Position numbers and translations under genes: made by a program. From UBA1737 sp964541525 (lineage in GTDB: Bacteria > Bacillota_I > Bacilli_A > ML615J-28 > CAG-313): a stretch of 64,000 nucleotides of DNA. Under the pieces are notes generated by a model, which worked only from the letters and a program-made list of their open reading frames with translations, did not search any database and had not been told where the DNA came from. The stretch covers positions 5,443 through 69,442 of the forward strand of contig CAZIQF010000008.1 of NCBI GenBank assembly GCA_964541525.1, in the 5' to 3' direction. How positions within the stretch are numbered: position 1 is the stretch's first letter; every line of letters begins with the position of its first letter. Below, piece after piece: positions 59,696 through 64,000 of the stretch.

Positions 59696-59868
59696 TTCTT
59701 TATCTTGCCGTGTTGTTCCTCAATTCCCTTGCGGACAATCTCCGATCTGGACAGGTTTCCCACTTTGCAGCACTCGTCCAGTTTTGCGAGGGTCGGTTTG
59801 TCCAGCCTTACGCGAAGCATGTAATCTTTCGCGTTGTCGGATTTGGGGCGGCCTTTCGGTGCAACCAA
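59692..59868 (-). CDS. Ribbon-helix-helix repressor
   Basis: Fifty-eight residues: YMLRVRLDKPTLAKLDECCKVGNLSRSEIVRKGIEE, the Arc/CopG-type RHH fold. I use TTG 59868 as start because AAAGGAGG occupies the in-frame ATG at 59886. Probably represses its own promoter at 59887-59927. Confidence 0.75.
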   Translation of the reverse strand: MVAPKGRPKSDNAKDYMLRVRLDKPTLAKLDECCKVGNLSRSEIVRKGIEEQHGKIKK

Positions 59869-59886
59869 ATTCAAACCTCCTTTCAT

Positions 59887-59927
59887 GTTGCTACGCTAAA
59901 TATATACCGTAGCAACAAAAATGTCAA
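59887..59927 (-). promoter_or_regulatory. Sigma-70 promoter overlapped by an operator dyad
   Basis: On the minus strand TTGACA (59927-59922) and TATATT (59904-59899) are separated by 17 bases, a near-ideal promoter. GTTGCTACG (59887-59895) and CGTAGCAAC (59908-59916) form a perfect inverted repeat around the -10 region. RHH proteins usually bind such repeats, so autorepression is likely. Confidence 0.8.
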
Positions 59928-60088
59928 GAACTTTTTTCAGTTTTTTCCACCAGTTCCACGGTGTCGGGGAGCAGCAGGCGGGCGGCGGCTTCGGACTCTG
60001 CCTCGATGAGAATGACGAACTCCTCGCCGTCCCGCTTGCGGCGGACGGTGAAGGGGTATTCGCGCTTTATCACGTTGGTGACGAGCAT
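59924..60088 (-). CDS. Small protein, 54 aa
   Basis: MLVTNVIKREYPFTVRRKRD, then GEEFVILIEAESEAAARLLLP: an antiparallel beta-alpha module of the type seen in small regulatory proteins. ATG 60088 after AAGGAGGATTGACCCC. Function unknown. Overlaps the RHH promoter -35. Confidence 0.6.
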   Translation of the reverse strand: MLVTNVIKREYPFTVRRKRDGEEFVILIEAESEAAARLLLPDTVELVEKTEKSS

Positions 60089-60092
60089 GGGG

Positions 60093-60377
60093 TCAATCCT
60101 CCTTTTGCATACTTTCCACGGCGAAGGTGAAACGGACGATATTGGGGATCACATCGCTGTCGGCGACAATGAACGTGTCGCAGAATGTGAACAGGGAAGC
60201 GATAGCAGTCTTGGTTCTGTCCAGACCGATGAACGGCGTAGGGAGCACGACGGAGACTGTGGCGGTTTCGCTTTCGGGTTTGGGGTCGTTGCAGTCTACG
60301 GTGAAGTCGGGGCGCAGGGTTAGGGCTGCTTCCTTGAGGGAGATGTACTGCTTGAGTTTAGCTGGATTGATAGACAT
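60093..60377 (-). CDS. Hypothetical protein, 94 aa
   Basis: MSINPAKLKQYISLKEAALT then KPESETATVSVVLPTPFIGL and FTFCDTFIVADSDVIPNIVRF: a mixed alpha/beta domain. AAGGAGGAGACCACC precedes the start. No family recognised. Confidence 0.55.
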   Translation of the reverse strand: MSINPAKLKQYISLKEAALTLRPDFTVDCNDPKPESETATVSVVLPTPFIGLDRTKTAIASLFTFCDTFIVADSDVIPNIVRFTFAVESMQKED

Positions 60378-60466
60378 GGTGGTCTCCTCCTTACAGAATT
60401 TTGTCATAGTATAGTCTACCGGCAAATGCGGATTTTGTGCAAGGGATTTGAAAAAATTTTCAAAAT

Positions 60467-61507
60467 TTAGCCGTGGCGGAAAACGGGGATGAGCCGGGCG
60501 ATGATTTTTGCCGCCTCGTCCGCTTCTGCCGGCGTGTTCTGCCAGTCAAAGGAAAAACGGACGGTGGACAGGGCTTCTTCCTCGGTGAGGCCGCTGGCGA
60601 TAAGGTTTTCCGAGGCGCGATTCTCGCCGCTAGAGCAGGCAGAGCCGGTGGACACCATGACGCCCCACTCACTCAAGGCGGCTGCCAGGGACGCGCCGTA
60701 GACGCCAGGGAAGGTGAGGGACAGGATGTGGGCGGCGACATTTTTACCGCCGTTTACCCGGTATGCCACGCCGCTTTCCGTCAGGCGGTGCAAAAGGCGA
60801 TCCCGCAGGTCAATGAGGTGGGTGATATTTTCCTCCATGTGGGTGGTGTGCCATTCCAGCGCCGCCGCCATCGCGCAGGCCAGAGGGACGGACACCGTTC
60901 CGCCGCGTTCTCCGCGCTCCTGTGCGCCGCCGTGGAGCAGGGGGGTAATGGGACACCCATCCCGGACGATCAACGCGCCTATGCCCTTGGGAGCGCCGAA
61001 TTTGTGGCCTCCAAACATTGCATAGTCAGGGGAAAGTTCTTCCACATTTACGGAGATGTGACCGATGGCCGCAGTCATGTCACAAGCCAACAATCCAACA
61101 TTTCCACGAAACCTTTTGATGTTGTAAATTTGCCCGGTTTCGTTATTGACCAGCATTTGTGCGAGGTCCAGTTTGGTGTATCTGGGGATGTCGTACTGCG
61201 CTACTGCCTCGGTAACGGCGTGATGCTCGAAGGGACTGGCTATCATCGAGCGGTGCCGGAAATCTGCGGTGGAGCAGATGCTCTTGACAGCCCAGTTGCA
61301 GGCTTCGGTGGCGCCGGAGGTAAAGTAGACCTCGCTGGGGTCGCAGTTGATGCACCGGGCGATGGTGGCGCGGGCGTTTTCCAGTGCGGCTTTCGCCTCA
61401 CGGCCAGCGGCGTGGATGCTGGCGGGATTCCCCTCCGGCGCGGCTTGCATGGCGTCCCACGCGCAGGGAAGCACCGGCGTAGTGGCGGCGTTGTCGAAGT
61501 AGATCAT
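60467..61507 (-). CDS. Cysteine desulfurase (NifS/IscS class)
   Basis: 346 residues of the PLP-dependent class-V aminotransferase fold. Visible features: FDNAATTP (2-9 region), TSGATEACN, His at FEHHAVTE, ACDMTAAIGH with the PLP Asp143, HKFGAPKG with PLP Lys169, and SACSSGE with the catalytic Cys291. It removes sulfur from cysteine to form a persulfide. Somewhat short for IscS. Located between an HU gene and small regulators and beside tRNA genes, so tRNA thiolation could be its purpose (inference). ATG 61507 after AAGGAGAAACCTGAC. Confidence 0.9.
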   Translation of the reverse strand: MIYFDNAATTPVLPCAWDAMQAAPEGNPASIHAAGREAKAALENARATIARCINCDPSEVYFTSGATEACNWAVKSICSTADFRHRSMIASPFEHHAVTEAVAQYDIPRYTKLDLAQMLVNNETGQIYNIKRFRGNVGLLACDMTAAIGHISVNVEELSPDYAMFGGHKFGAPKGIGALIVRDGCPITPLLHGGAQERGERGGTVSVPLACAMAAALEWHTTHMEENITHLIDLRDRLLHRLTESGVAYRVNGGKNVAAHILSLTFPGVYGASLAAALSEWGVMVSTGSACSSGENRASENLIASGLTEEEALSTVRFSFDWQNTPAEADEAAKIIARLIPVFRHG

Positions 61508-61521
61508 GTCAGGTTTCTCCT

Positions 61522-61588
61522 TTTCGTAAGAAGTTTCGCAAGAAGTTTCTTGGGTTGTTGGGATATTTTCGCAAACACTTGTGAAAAT
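61522..61588. promoter_or_regulatory. Repeat-rich leader of the cysteine desulfurase gene
   Basis: Two tandem copies of AAGAAGTTTC (61525 and 61537) are followed by a palindrome, ATTTTCGCAA-N4-TTGTGAAAAT (61565-61588). These look like regulator-binding sites. The 23-bp repeat (61615-61637) lies just beyond. Confidence 0.5.
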
Positions 61589-61614
61589 ACGGCGGAATGT
61601 GTTTGCATATTTGC

Positions 61615-61637
61615 CGATATTCAAAACGCAACGGAAA
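61615..61637 (+). repeat. 23-bp exact repeat, copy 2
   Basis: Exact copy of 42766-42788, in the leader of the leftward cysteine desulfurase gene. In the same frame the codons read DIQNATEI then TAG, so it could be a tail end of a related gene carried here by recombination. Confidence 0.85.
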
Positions 61638-61645
61638 TATAGTTT

Positions 61646-61680
61646 GCAAAACAAGCCGGAGGGCGGTGTGCCGTCCGGCT
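61646..61680 (-). terminator. Terminator after the HU gene
   Basis: On the minus strand AGCCGGA (61680-61674) pairs with TCCGGCT (61660-61654) and is followed by TGTTTTGC. Convincing stem with a short U-rich tail. Confidence 0.7.
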
Positions 61681-61720
61681 CGTAATGTGGGATATTTTGT
61701 GTTGGTACGGCCCTGCGCCG

Positions 61721-61996
61721 TCAGCTGTTGACGGCATCCTTGAGCTGCTTTGCGGGCTTGAAGATGGCCACGCGCTTAGCGGGGACGGTGATGGTCTCGC
61801 CGGTAGCGGGGTTCTTGCCGGGGTGCGCGTCGCGGACCTTGCTGGTGAAGATGCCGAAGCCGGAGATATTCACGCTGTCGCCGGAGCGCATGACGCCGGT
61901 AAGGGTGTTGGCAGCGGCGGCGATCACGCGCTCGACGTCGGACTTCTTCATGTCGGTCGCTGCTGACAAAGTGGAAATAAACTCGCTCTTGGTCAT
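61721..61996 (-). CDS. HU-family DNA-binding protein
   Basis: 91 residues: MTKSEFISTLSAATDMKKSDVERVIAAAANTLTGVMRSGDSVNI, SGFGIFTSKVRDAHPGKNPATGETITVPAKRVAIFKPAKQLKDAV, the complete HU fold including the PGKNPATGE arm. Binds and bends DNA as a dimer. Start ATG 61996 after AAAGGAGGCACATTCC. Phage-coded HU is known in large phages. Confidence 0.92.
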   Translation of the reverse strand: MTKSEFISTLSAATDMKKSDVERVIAAAANTLTGVMRSGDSVNISGFGIFTSKVRDAHPGKNPATGETITVPAKRVAIFKPAKQLKDAVNS

Positions 61997-62054
61997 GGAA
62001 TGTGCCTCCTTTCTGTTGTAGATTTTAGACTGAAACGTTTTATCGCCTTGCGGC

Positions 62055-62130
62055 TGGTGGGACATCGGGGACTTGAACCCGGAGTCTTTCCGTTATGAGC
62101 GGATTGCTCTACCGATTGAGCTAATGTCCC
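62055..62130 (-). tRNA. tRNA-Met/Ile (CAT)
   Basis: 76 bases with encoded CCA. GGGACAT/ATGTCCC acceptor, GCTC...GAGC D arm and CTCATAA loop giving CAT. The anticodon stem has one A-A and the T stem one C-C mismatch. Could be elongator Met, or Ile2 after lysidine formation. Confidence 0.8.
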
Positions 62131-62275
62131 GTAGGTGGGCGGCGCGGCTACCCTGACCGCACCGCCCCTTGAAAGGAGATCGGCCTGCCTGTATTCCAAC
62201 AGGAGCTGGCATGAACGAAACCAGAGCTACTTCTTACAGCCGGCAGCTTGTCAAGGAGGTCCATATATGGACCGA

Positions 62276-62294
62276 GGGCGCTCCCGCAGCGCCC
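62276..62294. other. 7-bp GC hairpin between tRNA genes
   Basis: GGGCGCT (62276-62282) and AGCGCCC (62288-62294) pair around CCCGC, right behind a palindrome TCCATATATGGA (62260-62271). Possible processing signal. Confidence 0.5.
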
Positions 62295-62295
62295 G

Positions 62296-62429
62296 TGGAG
62301 CGGAAGGCGGGACTTGAACCCGCTGTCTCGATGGCACACATGGGTCACGGTGAAAGAGGTATGTAAACAAACAACAACAGAAAGGTGTGGATGCTGTGTG
62401 CCGGTCGAGCGCCCCGACGGCGCTTCCGC
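62296..62429 (-). tRNA. tRNA-like cloverleaf with a giant anticodon loop
   Basis: Acceptor GCGGAAG/CTTCCGC (7 bp), T arm GCGGG-TTCAAGT-CCCGC, encoded CCA and a D-like arm GTCG/CGAC. The anticodon arm has an 8-bp stem, GGCACACA/TGTGTGCC, but encloses about 54 bases instead of 7. The insert contains no clear intron signature. Either a tRNA with an unknown small intron, a tRNA mimic or a decayed gene. Amino acid cannot be called. Confidence 0.5.
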
Positions 62430-62487
62430 ATAGGGGGGGTGGGGAGGACGGGCTGGGGGATGCCCGCCTCCCCGACAGGGGGTGGGT

Positions 62488-62563
62488 AGGGCGCGGTCGG
62501 AGTCGAACCGGCGTTTCCCTGCGGTCAAACAGGGCGTTCTGCCTATCGTTGAACTACGCGCCC
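62488..62563 (-). tRNA. tRNA with an 8-base anticodon loop
   Basis: GGGCGCG/CGCGCCC acceptor, GTTC...GAAC D arm and CCCTG/CAGGG anticodon stem enclosing TTTGACCG, one base more than standard. Anticodon is ambiguous: TTG (Gln) gives a purine at 37, while GAC or TGA would not. No encoded CCA directly after the discriminator; T stem has one mismatch. Confidence 0.6.
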
Positions 62564-62728
62564 GTAGTCGGGAGGAGGAAAGGCGGATGACCTCCTCCCG
62601 ATGAGGTGGGGCGTTCCTTCGTTCGCTGTCACGCCCAAATCATGCTACCGGCTGGTTCGACCCGGCGACACCGCTGCCAAATGCGGAGGTTTCATTCCTG
62701 ACGGGGGAAGTCATCCATCAGGCGGGCA

Positions 62729-62805
62729 TGGAGCAGCGTAGCGGATTTGAACCGCCACTTCCAGCTTGGAAGGCTGGTGTGCTGACCGTTGAACACTAAC
62801 GCTGC
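62729..62805 (-). tRNA. tRNA-Gly (TCC)
   Basis: 77 bases with encoded CCA. GCAGCGT/ACGCTGC acceptor, CCAGC-CTTCCAA-GCTGG anticodon arm giving TCC, and GGCGG-TTCAAAT-CCGCT T arm with a terminal G-T. Canonical. Confidence 0.85.
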
Positions 62806-63414
62806 AAATTTTGCGGGGACACAGTTGGCGGGGTGCCGGCGCGGATGGCTACTGACCTACACGGCGGCCTTGTCCAAAGACAGCCGCCACCACGCCGCTT
62901 CCACATCTACAGGCTTCGCCTCGGATTTTCGCCGCACACGCCGGCACCCGAACCAACCACGGAACGTTTCAGCCCTGCGCCGGTACGTCGGTCGCATCCG
63001 TTCATCTTTACAAAGCCGGTGCCAGCCAATACATAAATTACTTCGTCCTGCCGCTTTCGTACAGCGCACAGGAAAGCCCCTTGTAGCGGTCTTACCCTTC
63101 CGTGGTGCCGCAATGCGGTAGCATACATTTGGTGCGGCATTGCAGTCCTGCCCTGCTTTTGCGCTTCGGGGAAAGTCCCCGTCACTCGCTGTGGGCTCCC
63201 ATTGCTGGGCACCTATGCCGCATAGTTGGTCGGCTTCCCGCTTAGATTGTCACACGCTCATGCCCGCTTGAGGCCCCGCAAGCATCTCAAGCGCCGCCGT
63301 TCGGTCATGGCAAGGAGGACGCATCCTCACGCGCAGTTTTCAGCGAGCATTGTCATTTCCATGTCGGGCACGCCGATACGCTCCGACATTGTCCGGGCGC
63401 TACCCGGCCTATGA
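62806..63414. other. 609 bases with no confident gene
   Basis: No T-arm motif on either strand and no ORF with a ribosome-binding site. Two leftward open frames (62857-63069, 62907-63212) overlap in different frames and may be parts of a decayed gene. GGGGAAAGTCCCC (63168-63180) and GCTTGAG/CTCAAGC near 63265-63292 form hairpins. Confidence 0.4.
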
Positions 63415-63502
63415 TGCAGACGGTTGGACTTGAACCAACGACTTTCCGAGCTCGCGCTTTACGCTACGATCAGACCCTCTTCCACGGCTGAGGTACATCT
63501 GC
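63415..63502 (-). tRNA. tRNA-like gene with enlarged anticodon loop
   Basis: GCAGATG/CGTCTGC acceptor (7 bp), CCTC...GAGG D arm, GTTGG-TTCAAGT-CCAAC T arm. TCTGA/TCGGA can form the anticodon stem, enclosing a 20-base loop with an internal GCG-TAAA-GCGC hairpin. 3' end is TCA, not CCA. Function and anticodon unclear. Confidence 0.5.
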
Positions 63503-63690
63503 GTGTGGGTGCCGCGCCATATCCCGCTTTTGCGGCGCGGCGGAAGCCTCGTTCTCTTATGGCGCTGGGTGACGCCATTTAGCCGGCAGCCCCGACGCTT
63601 CTCCAGATGCCCGATAGTGGGCGGGACTGGGCGGCGGGCCTCTCTGCCATGTTATGATACTCGCACGAGAACCCCAACGGGCGGCTGTTT

Positions 63691-63761
63691 TGGAGCGGCG
63701 AGGGTTCGAACCTCAATTCAGTGATCGCGTCACCAGCATTAACCTTTATGCTACTCGCCCC
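63691..63761 (-). tRNA. tRNA-like gene, unusual loops
   Basis: GGGGCGA/CCGCTCC acceptor with one mismatch, GCAT...ATGC D arm, TGAGG-TTCGAAC-CCTCG T arm. Anticodon arm TGGTG-ACGCGAT-CACTG would give anticodon GCG (Arg) but with C at position 33 instead of T. No encoded CCA. Possibly degenerate. Confidence 0.5.
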
Positions 63762-63931
63762 AAGGGGGTGCTCGTCTTTCCGAGCCGCCAGATCTTTTCC
63801 GTGCCTCGCTTTTGCCAGCAGATCACAGGCGCAATTGCAACATCGAGGCTTGAGGGGCTTACTTCAGGACTTCGCATCACCCATACGGTTGTTCCGCTAT
63901 ACGCTTGTCACTCGCGGTGTCCACGTAAAAT

Positions 63932-64000
63932 TGGTGCAAACGGCAGGATTTGAACCAGCGAATGAGGGAGTCAAAGTCCCTTGCCTTACCGCTTGGCTAC
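63932..64000 (-). tRNA. tRNA-Gln (TTG), cut by window end
   Basis: Encoded CCA at 63934-63932, CGTTTGC acceptor, AGGGA-CTTTGAC-TCCCT anticodon arm giving TTG, and D arm AGCC...GGC. The 5' end lies outside the window. T stem has one T-T mismatch. Confidence 0.8.

Noticed and set aside
62600..62700. Possible plus-strand tRNA with GGTTCGACCC near 62655
   Set aside because: The flanks do not form an acceptor stem or anticodon arm in either direction.
62857..63212. Leftward ORFs between tRNA genes
   Set aside because: They overlap in different frames, lack ribosome-binding sites, and look like coding-like noise or remnants; kept only as a note in the gap feature.
1..64000. Genome-wide TAG recoding (code 15)
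   Set aside because: TAG ends at least six other genes sensibly (for example at 4191, 8909, 20553, 21350, 46229 and 55887), so only local readthrough remains possible.
1..64000. CRISPR array or riboswitch
   Set aside because: No regularly spaced repeats and no leader with a recognisable aptamer core were seen.

Overview
The window is phage DNA, or a mosaic of phage-derived elements, from a fairly GC-rich, low-G+C-lineage (Firmicutes/Clostridia-type) gut-like host. The host call is inference. It rests on strong AGGAGG ribosome-binding sites, the gene families (RecT/YqaJ, DUF1351, DUF1064, XF1762, XkdX, A118-like holin) and ATGA start-stop overlaps throughout. No bacterial housekeeping block is visible.

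Layout. (1) 1-2413: a leftward HTH regulator with operator-like palindromes, then small accessory genes and a sigma-like HTH protein. (2) 2414-3555: about 1.1 kb with no convincing gene but one perfect inverted repeat. (3) 3556-9894: a tightly packed rightward accessory operon with two adenine-N6 methyltransferases, an ASCH protein, XF1762, DUF4406, Cys-rich small proteins and a membrane-anchored 3D-domain protein. (4) 9926-10182: an attachment region whose core is the 3' end of a tmRNA (ssrA) gene. (5) 10182-57430: a complete temperate siphophage. It runs integrase and CI (leftward), Cro, antirepressor, YqaJ exonuclease, RecT, SSB, replication initiator, DnaB helicase, nuclease-like DUF1064, methyltransferases and many small early genes, then terminase, portal, protease/scaffold, capsid, neck, tail, tape measure, baseplate, receptor-binding region, holin and endolysin. 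(6) 57461-64000: a leftward block with a second tyrosine recombinase, a Rha-type regulator, a ribbon-helix-helix repressor with its own promoter/operator, a NifS-like cysteine desulfurase, an HU protein and a cluster of tRNA or tRNA-like genes running off the window.

The most unusual points are these. A cytosine-5 methyltransferase appears both split over two overlapping frames and circularly permuted. An ISL3-type element of 1497 bp, with inverted ends and an 8-bp target duplication, has disrupted the phage dam gene; it carries a PP-loop (PAPS-reductase-like) gene in place of the front half of its transposase. The large terminase seems to need a +1 frameshift at CCC-TGA. Two otherwise intact genes have in-frame TAG codons. 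A near-perfect parS-like site lies between late genes. A 23-bp exact repeat links the tail module to the cysteine desulfurase leader. Several tRNA-like cloverleaves have enlarged anticodon loops.

How it works together: CI and Cro with repeated operators would set the lysis/lysogeny choice, and Int would recombine at ssrA. YqaJ, RecT and SSB handle recombination, and the initiator plus DnaB handle replication. Several methyltransferases would protect phage DNA. The late operon builds a long-tailed particle released by holin and amidase. Whether blocks 1-3 and 6 belong to the same phage genome as block 5, or to neighbouring elements, cannot be settled from the window.
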